Shown here piece after piece: positions 30,704 to 40,904 of a DNA stretch of 64,000 nucleotides; position 1 is the stretch's first letter, and each line of letters opens with the position of its first letter. The stretch is taken from the NCBI GenBank assembly GCA_937906495.1, contig CALCVT010000140.1, positions 11,453 through 75,452 on the forward strand, given 5' to 3'. The DNA comes from an uncultured Prevotella sp. (GTDB taxonomy: Bacteria; Bacteroidota; Bacteroidia; Bacteroidales; Bacteroidaceae). The position numbers and the translations under genes were made by a program. Under the pieces are notes generated by a model. That model worked only from the letters and a program-made list of their open reading frames with translations, was not told the DNA's origin and made no database searches.

Positions 30704-32947
30704 TTACTTTTGGAATTCTACACGCATTACCCCTGCATTAACCAGGTCGTTGTGTTCAATAATGCTGCCCTTGAGAGGTTTGCCGCCTAAAGTTACACGC
30801 TTGATGTAGGCTGTTGAACCGGTAGCACCGGGGGCCTCGATAACCAGCTGCTTCTGCTTGTAATAACCTGGCTGGAGGTCGATGGTTACCTTGTCGAATA
30901 CGGGGGCGGTAAGGATATAGGTTGGATCGCCCGGGCAATTGGGATAGAAGCCCATCATCGAGAAGATGGCCCAAGCCGACATGGTGCCGGTATCTTCGTT
31001 GCCAGGAATACCGTTGGGTTGGTTGGTAAAGTGCTTGGCCAAAAGTTCACGTGTAAGTTTCTGGGTACGCCACTCCTCGCCCTTGAAGTATGAGAAGAGG
31101 TAGGGATAGGCTATGTCGGGTTCGTTGGCTGGGTCATAAAGTCCCTTATCAAAAACCATTTGCAATTTATCGACAAATGGCTTACGTCCGCCCATGAGTT
31201 TAGCTAACCCGGGAATATCGTGAGGCACATAGAAGGTGTAATTCCAGGCATTTCCTTCATGGAAGCCGGGCGAAGGCTCAAAGTTTTCGCCCTGGCGGGG
31301 ATTGAAGGGGGTGACGAACTTGCCGTTGGGCAGAATGGGGCGCAGGGTGCCGTATTCCTTGCTGTAATACTGCTTGTAGCCCAATGAGCGTTCTTTGTAG
31401 CGCTTGGCATCGGCCGTTTTGCCCAAGGCCTGAGCCATGCGGCTGAGTGCATGGTCGGCAATGTAGTATTCAAGCGCATGGCTCACAGAGTTGTCGAACT
31501 CACTGCGCAAAGGCACGTAGCCAAACTTGAGGTAGTCGTCGTTATCAGGACGCAGTTTGTTGTCTTTACCCGGGGTGTCGGCACCTTTACACATAGCCTC
31601 GTAAGCCAGGTTCACGTCAAAACTGCGCAGGCCCTTCAGCCACGAATCAACAATTACAGGAATACTGGGGTCGCCCTCCATGGTGTAAGTTTCGCGACCG
31701 TAAAGTTCCCACTTGGGCAGCCACCCATGCTCTTTGTACATGCCTATCATGGTGTTGAGCATATCTTTTTGGCGCTCGGGATAAACAAGTGTTAGGAGCT
31801 GATGCACATTGCGGTAGGTGTCCCACAGGCTGAATACGGTATAGCGGTTTCCATGTGCGGTAAGTATCTTGTCGCTCTCCATGGCTGGATACTGTCCGTT
31901 CACATCCTGCAGAATGTTGGGATGTATAAGCAGATGATAAAGCCCGGTATAGAACACCCGGCGCTGCTCGTCGGTACCTCCTTCAACGCGGATGCGACCC
32001 AGGTTTTCGTTCCATTGCTGGCGAGCCTCAGCCCGCAATTGGTCAAAATGCTTGCCGGCTTGTTCTTTTTCCAAATTTTCGCGGGCATTTTCAATGCTTA
32101 CAAAACTGACTCCCATACGCACCTCTACCTGCTCTCCTTCTGCAGCATCGAAACTGAACCAGGCGCCAATGTCATCGCCGCTCATTTCTTTGCGGTAATG
32201 CGTATAGAGTTTGTATTTGTTGTTGTCGGGATCCCACTCAGCTTCGACACCGGTTTTAGGACGCTGAAACTTCCAGTAACCCGAGGCGGCACTCTTTTTT
32301 TCTACACGCATTACAAAGTAGATTGGAAAGACTGCCTGGCGGGCATCGTAGCAGAATGTGCCGAGCAACTTGCTACCTTCAACTTCGTTGGGAGCGGTCA
32401 GGCGCATGGTTGCACCACTCTCGTTGGTCAGGCCTTCGCCCAAATTGAGCAAGATGTGTCCTTTTCCCTTAGGAAAAGTAAAGCGGGCCATACTTGTACG
32501 CGGAGTGGCTGTAACCTCGGTCAGTATGTTGTATTTTGTCAGACGATTGGAATAGTAACCGGGTGTAGCAACCTCGTTAGTATAGGTAGAACCATACTGA
32601 CGGTAATCTACACAAATTTCGTCGGCCACGGTGGGCATGAGCAGCAATGAGCCAAGGTCGGGACATCCCACGCCACTCAAGTTGACGTGCGAATAGCCTG
32701 TAAAGTAAGAATTGGTGTTTTCGTATGGCGTGCTCCACCAGCGTTTGTCCTTGTCGTAAACATTTAAGTCTGAACCCATCACGTTGAAGGGCACTGCGCT
32801 CATCATGCCGCTCGGACATACTGCACCGGGATTACATGTTCCAAAATTAGTGGTACCTATAAAGGGGTTGACATAGTCGGCCGGCTCTTGTGCCGATGCC
32901 CACCCTGCTAAAAAGATACTCAATATGGAAAGAAGTACTTTTTTCAT
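30704..32947 (-). CDS. GH92 alpha-mannosidase
   Basis: Calcium-dependent inverting exo-alpha-mannosidase family. ATG 32947 gives a signal peptide ending GWASAQ, so a periplasmic enzyme is likely. The 747 residues have the family opening YVNPFIGTTNFGTCNPGA, SGVGCPDLG, FSLWDTYR, the acid-containing GFHEGNAWNYTFYVPHD and the base-containing GNEDTGTMSAW. GH92 enzymes trim alpha-1,2-, 1,3-, 1,4- or 1,6-linked mannose, often from N-glycans; linkage cannot be fixed here. It follows GH130 by 99 bp, with a terminator-like hairpin in the gap, so its level may differ from that of GH130. Confidence 0.95.
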   Translation of the reverse strand: MKKVLLSILSIFLAGWASAQEPADYVNPFIGTTNFGTCNPGAVCPSGMMSAVPFNVMGSDLNVYDKDKRWWSTPYENTNSYFTGYSHVNLSGVGCPDLGSLLLMPTVADEICVDYRQYGSTYTNEVATPGYYSNRLTKYNILTEVTATPRTSMARFTFPKGKGHILLNLGEGLTNESGATMRLTAPNEVEGSKLLGTFCYDARQAVFPIYFVMRVEKKSAASGYWKFQRPKTGVEAEWDPDNNKYKLYTHYRKEMSGDDIGAWFSFDAAEGEQVEVRMGVSFVSIENARENLEKEQAGKHFDQLRAEARQQWNENLGRIRVEGGTDEQRRVFYTGLYHLLIHPNILQDVNGQYPAMESDKILTAHGNRYTVFSLWDTYRNVHQLLTLVYPERQKDMLNTMIGMYKEHGWLPKWELYGRETYTMEGDPSIPVIVDSWLKGLRSFDVNLAYEAMCKGADTPGKDNKLRPDNDDYLKFGYVPLRSEFDNSVSHALEYYIADHALSRMAQALGKTADAKRYKERSLGYKQYYSKEYGTLRPILPNGKFVTPFNPRQGENFEPSPGFHEGNAWNYTFYVPHDIPGLAKLMGGRKPFVDKLQMVFDKGLYDPANEPDIAYPYLFSYFKGEEWRTQKLTRELLAKHFTNQPNGIPGNEDTGTMSAWAIFSMMGFYPNCPGDPTYILTAPVFDKVTIDLQPGYYKQKQLVIEAPGATGSTAYIKRVTLGGKPLKGSIIEHNDLVNAGVMRVEFQK

Positions 32948-32979
32948 CAGGATTATTTGCAAAGGAAGGGGATTTCAAG

Positions 32980-33039
32980 AAAAACTCCAGCGACGGAGAG
33001 CCTACCGGGGCAGGCTTCTCTGGTGCCGGAGAGCGTCGC
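32980..33039 (-). terminator. Terminator or attenuator between GH130 and GH92
   Basis: GCGACG (32990-32995) pairs with CGTCGC (33034-33039), enclosing an inner GAGAGCCT/AGGCT-CTC stem. On the minus strand a TTTTTC tract follows. It lies just after the GH130 stop and 40 bp before the GH92 start. Confidence 0.55.
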
Positions 33040-33046
33040 GCTAATC

Positions 33047-34000
33047 TTACTGACGCTTGAGGAATTCGATAATCTCGCTGATACGGCCAAATGCCATACC
33101 TACTACAGTATCGGCTGCGCCATAATAAACAGCAACCTTGTCGCCCTCGGTCAATGCTGCGCAGGGGAATACTACGTTGGGCACATCGCCTTGCAACTCA
33201 TAGGGGGCTGCAGGTGCAAGCAGATACTCCATCGACCGGTAAAGCACTTTTGAGGGATCGTCCTTATCGAGCAGAGCTGCACCCATTGAGTAACGATAAC
33301 CGTTGCAAGTGGTAATTACGCCGTGATAGAAGAGCAGCCAACCCTCGTCGGTAAGGATGGGCACACTGCCGGCACCAATCTTGGTGCACTGCCAGGCGCT
33401 CTGCTCAAACGGAACAGCCTTCATTACGCTGCGGTGTTCGCCCCAATACTTCATATCGGGCGAATAGCTGATGTAAATGTCGCCAAAGGGGGTATGGCCG
33501 TTATCGCTTGGACGCGAAAGCATGGCGTAACGTCCACCTATCTTCTGCGGGAAAAGCACACCGTTGCGATTAAAGGGCAGGAAGGCGTTTTCGCACTGAT
33601 AGAAGGTTTTGAAGTCGAATGTATAGCCAATGCCGATGGTAGGTCCGTGGTATCCATTGCACCAGGTTATCCAATAACGGTCTTCAATCCATGTTACACG
33701 GGGGTCGTACTTGTAGTCCGACTCAATCATGTCGGTGTTACCTGCTTCAAACTGGATGGGCTCGTGGTTGATTTCCCAATGAATACCATCCTTGCTGAAA
33801 CCTGCAAAAATGTTCATCTGTACGCGGCGGTTGTCGCAACGGAACACACCGGCATAGCCGTCGCCGAAGGGAACTACGGCACTATTGAAAATACTGTTGG
33901 AGGTGGGAATGTCATAACGTCCAATAACCGGGTTTTCGCTGTAACGCCACATCACATCGGTGCAGCCGGCCGGTCGTTCTTGCCAAGGAATGCTTTGCAT
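33047..34000 (-). CDS. GH130 beta-mannoside phosphorylase
   Basis: Phosphorolytic enzyme of the five-bladed-propeller family GH130. The 317-residue protein has no signal peptide, so it is cytoplasmic. It has the catalytic Asp99 in [10 protein letters not shown] and phosphate-binding-type basic residues, with IGAGSVPI and [13 protein letters not shown] typical of the short GH130 subgroup. The best-known member of this size is the Bacteroides Man-beta-1,4-GlcNAc phosphorylase, which releases mannose-1-phosphate. Linkage to GH92 and, further off, GH85 supports that substrate; Man-beta-1,4-Man or beta-1,2-mannosides cannot be excluded. Confidence 0.92.
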   Translation of the reverse strand: MQSIPWQERPAGCTDVMWRYSENPVIGRYDIPTSNSIFNSAVVPFGDGYAGVFRCDNRRVQMNIFAGFSKDGIHWEINHEPIQFEAGNTDMIESDYKYDPRVTWIEDRYWITWCNGYHGPTIGIGYTFDFKTFYQCENAFLPFNRNGVLFPQKIGGRYAMLSRPSDNGHTPFGDIYISYSPDMKYWGEHRSVMKAVPFEQSAWQCTKIGAGSVPILTDEGWLLFYHGVITTCNGYRYSMGAALLDKDDPSKVLYRSMEYLLAPAAPYELQGDVPNVVFPCAALTEGDKVAVYYGAADTVVGMAFGRISEIIEFLKRQ

Positions 34001-34675
34001 AATTCAGTGTTTTGAATAGTTTGTTAAGGGCACTTTCTACACGCGGCTTACCTTTTGGCCTATGAGCTGCGAGGAAAGGGGAATAATGCCCGATTTAATT
34101 TTCGGAACAAAGTTACTATAAACTACAGACTATAGAAAACAAATGCGCCTTTTTTCGTTCTTTTATAGGCTTTGTGGGTATAACTTGGGGCTAATGCTTA
34201 TACTGCCAAACTGCAACGGCTGCTCTTTCGAACAGAGGTTACTTTATAAGGGCGCTATTAAAGATGTCTAAAAACTACAATAGCTCTATAATTGCACCCG
34301 TTTATTGCAACACTGCACAGTGGAACTGCTTGATTATTTTATTACTTGCCGTAATTACGCATACATAAGCATGACTTTTTATTATTTGGAGTATAGCTAC
34401 CGTAACCTGCCTATTGCACCGACATTATACGACTGGTATTTTGAAACTTTGACGGGAGTTACATAACGGATTCTGGCAAAATAAATACTTATGCCGCAAT
34501 CGTTTTTTCTAAAAGTCCGACATAAAATATTTAACTCCCCAATCAAATTATAACCGCCTGGCGTAGGAAAAACTTACTTCAACTAGATAAAAATGACTCT
34601 CTCCGCAATCAATTTTTAATGTAGGATTTGAGGTAAAACATATAAATAACGAATCAGGGAGAGTTCGTTATTAGA
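34001..34675. other. AT-rich intergenic region upstream of GH130
   Basis: About 675 bp without a credible gene. It has the GH130 promoter and, near gyrB, a perfect 9-bp hairpin (34645-34653 with 34664-34672). No known ncRNA family was recognised. Confidence 0.5.
34108..34115 (-). promoter_or_regulatory. Promoter -7 element of GH130-GH92
   Basis: Minus-strand TAACTTTG about 108 bp before the GH130 start. The -33 region is poor. Confidence 0.5.
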
Positions 34676-34715
34676 TAAAAGAAGGACGGAACACTGATTA
34701 GAGTATTCCGTCCTT
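34676..34715 (-). terminator. Intrinsic terminator of gyrB
   Basis: Perfect 10-bp stem AAGGACGGAA/TTCCGTCCTT (34682-34691 with 34706-34715), with a T-rich CTTTTAT stretch following on the minus strand. Confidence 0.75.
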
Positions 34716-34777
34716 TAAGTTTTATAAGGGCTTATGTCACTTACTATGCCCAACATCGTGTATTACGATGCTACCTA

Positions 34778-36736
34778 TCAGGCATCAATATTAGCATAGA
34801 GTGCATTTTTCTCAATAAAGTCACGACGCGGACCCACATCATCACCCATAAGCATGGAGAATACGTAATCGGCATCGGCAGCATTCTCGAGTGACACCTG
34901 CTTGAGCAAACGCGTTTCGGGGCACATGGTAGTTTCCCAAAGCTGATCGGGGTTCATCTCACCCAAACCTTTATAGCGCTGTGTCTTGATGCTTCCTTCA
35001 GAACCATCTCCGTACTTATCCATAAATATCTGACGGTCACGGTCGGTATAGCAATACTCTTGAATCTTGCCTTTGGTGCAACGATAAAGGGGCGGCATGG
35101 CTATATAGAGGTAACCATCTTGAATAATTTGGGGCATATAGCGATAAAAGAGGGTCATAATGAGCGTAGCAATGTGCTGTCCATCGACATCGGCATCGGC
35201 CATAATAATGACTTTGTGGTAACGCAGTTTGTCGAGGTTGGCTTCTTTGGAGTCTTCGCCCAATCCAAAGCGGATACCGAGAGCCTGAATGATATTATTG
35301 ACTTCATCGCTTTCGAAGGCTTTGTGCCACATGGCTTTTTCAACGTTCAGAATTTTACCGCGCAGTGGTAATATTGCCTGGGTGGCACGGCTACGTCCCT
35401 GCTTGGCCGAACCGCCTGCCGAGTCACCCTCGACAAGAAAGAGTTCGCATTCAACAGGATTCTTGGAGGAGCAGTCGGACAATTTTCCGGGTAATCCACC
35501 ACCCGAAAACGGACTTTTGCGCTGCACACTTTCGCGTGCCTTGCGTGCGGCTACACGGGCTGTCGCAGCAAGAATTACTTTGTCGACAATAAGCTTGGCC
35601 TCCTTGGGGTGCTCCTCAAGATAGTAGGTCAGCGCCTCACCAACAGCTTGGTTCACAGCGCCGGCCACCTCCGTATTACCGAGTTTTGTTTTGGTCTGTC
35701 CCTCAAATTGAGGCTCAGCCACCTTAACCGAGATAACAGCAGTGAGTCCTTCGCGGAAGTCCTCGCCAGCGATTTCAACCTTCGCCTTTTCGAGTTGTTT
35801 GGCTGCAGTTTCTTCGGCATACTTCTTGAGCACACGCGTTACGGCCGACCGGAATCCTACTAAATGCGTACCACCCTCAATGGTGTTGATATTGTTGACG
35901 TAAGAATGGAGGTTCTCGCTATACGAAGTGTTGTACATCACAGCGACCTCAATAGGTATACCATTCTTTTCGGTATCAATATAAATAACATCGTCAAAGA
36001 GATGTGTGCGCGAAGAGTCAATGTAACGCACAAACTCTCGGAGTCCTAATTCGGAATGAAATACATCCTGGCGGATGTTTCCCTCCTCATCTTTACGCAA
36101 ATCAGTAAGTTTGATGGTGATGCCGGCATTCAGATAGGCCAATTCGCGCATGCGGTTGGCCAAAATGTCGTACTTGTAGATGGTGGTGGTAAAGATTGAT
36201 GCATCGGGCCAGAACTGCTGACGTGTTCCACGCTCTTGAGTGGTTCCTACAACCTCTACAGGCTTAAGGGGGTGGCCTTTAGCATATTCCTGGCGATAGA
36301 TTTTTCCATCGCGGAATACTTGCGAAACCATGCGGCTGGATAAGGCATTTACACAGCTGACACCTACACCATGCAAACCTCCAGACACTTTGTACGATCC
36401 TTTGTCGAATTTACCTCCGGCATGAAGCACTGTCATAACTACCTCTAAGGCTGAACGATGCTCCTTAGGATGCATATCGACGGGGATGCCTCGTCCGTTG
36501 TCCTGAACAACAATGGAGTTGTCCTCGCAAATGGTTACTTCAATGTGAGTACAGAAACCGGCCAAAGCCTCATCGATAGAGTTGTCCACAGTCTCGTAAA
36601 CGAGGTGGTGCAAACCCTTCTCGCTGATATCACCTATATACATGGCGGGGCGCTTACGCACGGCTTCAAGTCCCTCGAGCACTTGAATATTACTGGCACT
36701 ATAATCCGTGGCGCCTTGCTTATCCATTTCTTCCAT
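34778..36736 (-). CDS. gyrB: DNA gyrase subunit B
   Basis: ATP-binding subunit of type II topoisomerase that introduces negative supercoils with GyrA. The 652 residues have the GHKL ATPase domain (VDNSIDEALAGF, DNGRGIPV, GGLHGVGVSCVNALS), the transducer, a TOPRIM domain (LVEGDSAGGSAKQGR, MADADVDGQHI) and the C-terminal GyrB segment (QRYKGLGEMNPDQLW). The length is that of GyrB without the long insertion of gamma-proteobacteria. The TOPRIM motif has DGQHI where DGSHI is common. Monocistronic, with promoter and terminator. Confidence 0.98.
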   Translation of the reverse strand: MEEMDKQGATDYSASNIQVLEGLEAVRKRPAMYIGDISEKGLHHLVYETVDNSIDEALAGFCTHIEVTICEDNSIVVQDNGRGIPVDMHPKEHRSALEVVMTVLHAGGKFDKGSYKVSGGLHGVGVSCVNALSSRMVSQVFRDGKIYRQEYAKGHPLKPVEVVGTTQERGTRQQFWPDASIFTTTIYKYDILANRMRELAYLNAGITIKLTDLRKDEEGNIRQDVFHSELGLREFVRYIDSSRTHLFDDVIYIDTEKNGIPIEVAVMYNTSYSENLHSYVNNINTIEGGTHLVGFRSAVTRVLKKYAEETAAKQLEKAKVEIAGEDFREGLTAVISVKVAEPQFEGQTKTKLGNTEVAGAVNQAVGEALTYYLEEHPKEAKLIVDKVILAATARVAARKARESVQRKSPFSGGGLPGKLSDCSSKNPVECELFLVEGDSAGGSAKQGRSRATQAILPLRGKILNVEKAMWHKAFESDEVNNIIQALGIRFGLGEDSKEANLDKLRYHKVIIMADADVDGQHIATLIMTLFYRYMPQIIQDGYLYIAMPPLYRCTKGKIQEYCYTDRDRQIFMDKYGDGSEGSIKTQRYKGLGEMNPDQLWETTMCPETRLLKQVSLENAADADYVFSMLMGDDVGPRRDFIEKNALYANIDA

Positions 36737-37082
36737 TATTATATTGAATAGTTTTCTTTGCTATACAGTTTATCGTCTATGTTGTTATAGTGAGCAAAGA
36801 TACTCATTTTTTACGAGAATAACGGCTCTCTGCAGCCAAAAAAAACTCTTGTCCGAAATACGGACAACCATGGTGACTGTAACGGGCTGACAGGCGTTAA
36901 AAAGGAGCCTTAGCAGTACATCATGGTCGCTATATATTGCGGTATCTGCGGCTTTGGATGTTGTGTGTAACCGCTGTATACCCTAACGCTCCCTCAAAAA
37001 AGCACGTCATGGCCATGAAATGAAAAATTCGGCTCCTTCCGGGAAGGCGTACTCCCGAACTAATTGCCCGGGTAACTATATA
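36737..37082. other. Intergenic region upstream of gyrB
   Basis: Holds the gyrB promoter. The remainder (about 36830-37080) shows no gene or recognisable RNA. Confidence 0.5.
36795..36802 (-). promoter_or_regulatory. Promoter -7 element of gyrB
   Basis: Minus-strand TATCTTTG, 59 bp upstream of the start codon. Confidence 0.6.
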
Positions 37083-37138
37083 CAAAAAGGCGGAAGCCTA
37101 AGTGTACAGTTTTGTTGGCTGCACATTTGGCTTCCGCC
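37083..37138 (-). terminator. Intrinsic terminator of the 1090-residue protein gene
   Basis: Perfect 10-bp stem GGCGGAAGCC/GGCTTCCGCC (37089-37098 with 37129-37138), followed on the minus strand by TTTTTG. Confidence 0.85.
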
Positions 37139-37187
37139 CAATCATTGATATTGTTTTCAGCCTAAATAAGAGGCCTCAACAAGTGCT

Positions 37188-40100
37188 TTATGAAATAACG
37201 AACTTAGATGCTACAGGCTTACCATTTACAACTGCACGTACAACATATACACCAGTTGCATATCCTGCTACATTAAGTTGCTTGGCCTGTTGCTTGCTTG
37301 CAACGAGTGCACCAGCTGCATCGAATACTTCAACCTTGTCGCAAACTACATTGAAGATGACATCGTTGCCAACCTGGTTGATGCTGAAACCGCTTGTACC
37401 CATGTTGAGCGTACCTTCGATACCGTCAATCTTAGTGTAAGAGAAGGCAGTGTACGGAGTCATTTCGCTGCGTCCGGTCAACTTATCGCTAATCGTTTCT
37501 ACCTCTTCGCCCTTATTGGTCTTATAGATAGCAGTGCGGTTGTCCTCTTCGTTGGTACCATTGTTGCAGAACTGCCACTCCGGACCCTCAGTCTTTTGAT
37601 TTGCAGGCGAATACAAGCGTTCGTACTTGAACAAGAGGTTTCCACCATTGTAAGTGTAGGATTCTTTGAAGGGGATGTACACTTTCACATCGTCGGCAAT
37701 TTGGTCAATTGTGATAGGACCTTCATAAACAACCTTCCACTTATCGTTTTGAACAAGGTAAACATTCCAATCTTCATCGTGATCGAACTTGTTCATGTCG
37801 GTAGACTGGATAGAGATGCGCACATCGGCTTCAACCATAGCCATGGTCGAACTATTGTTGTACACAAACTGAACACCGGTCAAATCAACACCTTTTTGTG
37901 CAAGCTCACGGTCAAGATAGATACACTGGTTCTGGCAGTAGTTAAAGTTAAAGTAGAACGGCAATGCCCAGCCATAATGGTTGTAAGTGTTAACGGTAAA
38001 CATCTTGTCGGCACTTTCTTCGGCAACAGTTACCGTAATCGGCTCGGTACCCTTGTTGTCGGCAGGATAAGTATCGCCATCAAGTTCTACACGGGTTGTC
38101 AGTTCAATATCTCCAACCTCAGAGGGAGTCCAAGTTAACGTAGCTACTTTGGTCTTGCCTACACCGATTTCTTCGCCATCAACCTGAGCAAGTACTTCAT
38201 CGGTATCAGCATTGAGCAAGTAAACCTTATAACCAGTTACGGGCGACTTACCTTCGTTACCCACTTCAACACTGGCTGCAAGGGGAGTATTGCAGTTTGC
38301 GGTAGTGCTGACATTAAAGTTAACTACGCTGACGTCCTTATCGCTATACTCGCGGATGCTGATATCGCTCAGGTAGAGAATACCTCTATCGGGTTCTGAC
38401 CAGCACTGGAAGCCTACATAGCCTTCGTTACCCTTTGCCGTAAATACAGCTCTATCCTTTGCGTTTTCGGTAGTCAGTACGTGAATTTCCTCGTGCGACT
38501 TGATAACCTGCAAATTGTTACCCGGCTTGTTGGTTTCGCCATAGTATACAGCCAAGCGTTCGTTAATGGGCGCGAGCGTTCCTTCTTCAATCCAGTGAGC
38601 ATCGTTGTAAGCATAGCGCACCTGATATTGCTTGCCGGCCTCCATTTTGAGTTTCGGAGTAAAGAGGTAGTCGTCGGCCTCATTGGCGCAATATTCATAC
38701 TGCGTGAAGGTGTAAGGATTGAACTTCCAGCTTGTTCCGTCATTGTTGTTGTCAACAACTGTCCAAACATCAAAGTCCTCCTGCGTACGCAGCGAGTTGA
38801 TGAAGGGAATTTCGCAAGCATTACCAAAGGCTACGGTATTCGACTTGGCTTTACCACCAACACCATCGGCATTCTTGGCTGTTACCTCATAATAGTAACC
38901 CTTCAAATCAGATACCTTATCAGTAAGGGTTGTAGCTGCAAGATCTGTAGCTACTTTTACCTGGTCGGGGAAACGTACTACGTCGTATTTGAGCGTAGAA
39001 ACATCAATCCATCCACCATCTACACCAACAGTAGGAGCTGTCCATTGCAATTTTGCTTCGGTTCCCTTAGCTGTAAGAAGCAAACCCTGAGGAGCTGCAG
39101 GCACATCATGACCTACAAACACTTGCTTCTCCTTATAGATACCTGCACCTGCTGCATTGTAAGGCTGTACACGGTAGATGTGCTTACCCTGAGGAGCATT
39201 TTCGTCGGTATAAGTACCCTTACCGCCAGGAGTCATACCGGTAATCTTGCCAATCGACTGACCATCGCGGAAAACTTCAACGCCCTGCAGTTCACTCAAG
39301 TTCTCGAGCATGTATGTTTTCGATGGATTCGTCCATGAAATCTGAACCTTGTTTGCACCCTTTGCACCCGGCTCTACACTGAACTCGCTCACCATTGTCG
39401 GTGCTGCAGCAGCTGCTACCTGATAAGGAGCATTCAAACCTACAATCTGAGCATCGGTAGGTATTTTCTCCATGGTGATAAGGTCGCCAGTCTTAGTATC
39501 AAGCTCTACATACTCGGCATGACCACGGCCACCGCCATCAGACACCTGTGCCCACCAGAACATGCGGTGAGTAGTCTTGTCGATTTCCATATCTTGGTAT
39601 GCTGCAACTGCTTCGATACCAATTTCAGGATTCAGAACCTCCAACTTAACTTCGGTATCAGGAGCATTGCCATCGGACTTGATATCCGAAATCTTGAAGC
39701 GCACGAGTTTGGTATCGTCCTTAGTCTCAGTACGGGCAATGGCATAGATATAGCCGTTGTCGATTGAGAAGGTGTACATCAACTCGTCAAAGAAGGTTGC
39801 AATCTTCTCATACTTTGAAGGATTCTTGGGGTCGATGCGGAATATATTTGAAAACGCGGGCTCCGTCATAAAGTCGTACGACAAAGCATAAAGATAGCCC
39901 GAAACCGGATCGTAAGCCAAGTCTGACATTACCTCTTGAACCTCAGCCAGCTGTGTCAAGTCGCCGGTAATGGGGTCAATCTCGCAAATGTGCGTGGGAG
40001 GGAACGGATAGCCCGGAATCTGAGGATTCGACGACATGGTATAACCATAGAGTTTGTCGCCTACGTATGTAGCAGCACCTACATATTTAAAGCCATCGCC

Positions 40101-40460
40101 TTCAGCCGCATAGTCGCGTACGAGTGAGTAATCGGTAGGATCATTTGTGCTGAACTGTACAAAAGCCGAACCTGAGCGGATGCGCTGGTCGTAGAATGAG
40201 AAAGCACGGAACTTTACCTCATTGTCTTCGCTATCGAAGAGGATAGCCTTTGTACCTACACCTGCAGTATTCTCGCTTTTGACAAGTTTTTTGTTTGTTG
40301 TTGTAACAGCCGGTGCTCCCAGAGTCAGGCCCTTTACCAGGGTTGCTCTTGAAACCTTGTCGGCATAAGGCTTGATGGATTCCGTTACCTTGTCATTTGC
40401 AAAGCAATTCATCGAAGCGGTTGCAAATGCAAGCGAGACGGTAAGTAGTAGATGTCTCAT
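37188..40460 (-). CDS. Large T9SS-exported multidomain surface protein
   Basis: A 1090-residue protein of unknown function. It has a signal peptide (1-21, ending NCFA), a beta-propeller-like N-terminal region (about 95-350, with LYGYTMSSNPQ, LYALSYD, IYAIART), two fibronectin type III-like domains (about 355-545), a choice-of-anchor J/cleaved-adhesin-like domain (about 550-700), a CARDB-like domain (705-790), an unrecognised beta-rich domain (800-1010) and a type A T9SS sorting domain (about 1020-1090, ending VASKFVIS). No catalytic motif was seen. It is likely surface-bound and adhesive; that is inference from domain types. Confidence 0.85.
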   Translation of the reverse strand: MRHLLLTVSLAFATASMNCFANDKVTESIKPYADKVSRATLVKGLTLGAPAVTTTNKKLVKSENTAGVGTKAILFDSEDNEVKFRAFSFYDQRIRSGSAFVQFSTNDPTDYSLVRDYAAEGDGFKYVGAATYVGDKLYGYTMSSNPQIPGYPFPPTHICEIDPITGDLTQLAEVQEVMSDLAYDPVSGYLYALSYDFMTEPAFSNIFRIDPKNPSKYEKIATFFDELMYTFSIDNGYIYAIARTETKDDTKLVRFKISDIKSDGNAPDTEVKLEVLNPEIGIEAVAAYQDMEIDKTTHRMFWWAQVSDGGGRGHAEYVELDTKTGDLITMEKIPTDAQIVGLNAPYQVAAAAAPTMVSEFSVEPGAKGANKVQISWTNPSKTYMLENLSELQGVEVFRDGQSIGKITGMTPGGKGTYTDENAPQGKHIYRVQPYNAAGAGIYKEKQVFVGHDVPAAPQGLLLTAKGTEAKLQWTAPTVGVDGGWIDVSTLKYDVVRFPDQVKVATDLAATTLTDKVSDLKGYYYEVTAKNADGVGGKAKSNTVAFGNACEIPFINSLRTQEDFDVWTVVDNNNDGTSWKFNPYTFTQYEYCANEADDYLFTPKLKMEAGKQYQVRYAYNDAHWIEEGTLAPINERLAVYYGETNKPGNNLQVIKSHEEIHVLTTENAKDRAVFTAKGNEGYVGFQCWSEPDRGILYLSDISIREYSDKDVSVVNFNVSTTANCNTPLAASVEVGNEGKSPVTGYKVYLLNADTDEVLAQVDGEEIGVGKTKVATLTWTPSEVGDIELTTRVELDGDTYPADNKGTEPITVTVAEESADKMFTVNTYNHYGWALPFYFNFNYCQNQCIYLDRELAQKGVDLTGVQFVYNNSSTMAMVEADVRISIQSTDMNKFDHDEDWNVYLVQNDKWKVVYEGPITIDQIADDVKVYIPFKESYTYNGGNLLFKYERLYSPANQKTEGPEWQFCNNGTNEEDNRTAIYKTNKGEEVETISDKLTGRSEMTPYTAFSYTKIDGIEGTLNMGTSGFSINQVGNDVIFNVVCDKVEVFDAAGALVASKQQAKQLNVAGYATGVYVVRAVVNGKPVASKFVIS

Positions 40461-40816
40461 ACGCTGATTTTATTTTAGTTGATACTATATGATTTCTGAA
40501 TTTACAGACTGGTGTATACAGGCCGCCCGACACAAGGATAACAAGGTCATTTTACGGCTTGAAAAGTGAACGTTCAAGCAATAGTTTTACTGCCCGATAT
40601 GTCCGCTTTTTTTATCAGTCTTTCATAGGTGTTTGGAAAACGACCGCAAAATAGGGTTTAATCTTTAGTTGACCAAATTCAACGATAAAAAAATTGCCTT
40701 TTGAGTAAAATTATTGTACAAAACATGCTTTTTGGCATAAAAACGGGCTTTTAAACTCGCATATAACGTTTATTCAACTTAGCCATTACACTAAATATCG
40801 ATACTTGCGAACGGCC

Positions 40817-40898
40817 TAAAAAGAAACGAGGCTACCCGGCACTCCGGGCAGCCTCTCGTTTCGGACAAGAACATAACAATCTTAGTATTCTACTTAAC
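40817..40898 (-). ncRNA. Candidate small RNA or terminated leader
   Basis: About 80 nt between a promoter and an intrinsic terminator. The terminator stem is GAAACGAG-GCT (40823-40833) with its partner at 40850-40862 (2-nt bulge), topped by CCCGG/CCGGG, and followed by TTTTT on the minus strand. No open reading frame lies inside. It could instead be the distant end of the porin-like gene transcript, or a leader attenuator of the gene starting at 40460. Confidence 0.4.
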
Positions 40899-40904
40899 TC
40901 GATG

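Noticed and set aside
31802..32650. 282-residue open frame opposite the GH92 gene
   Set aside because: Antisense shadow produced by codon bias; no start signal and no protein-like motifs.
34001..34777. Structured RNA such as RNase P RNA in the long gap before gyrB
   Set aside because: The sequence is AT-rich without the conserved helices or a promoter-terminator arrangement of such RNAs.
37278..39338. Two frames of about 285 residues opposite the T9SS cargo gene
   Set aside because: Antisense to a gene with a clear signal peptide and sorting domain; no independent support.
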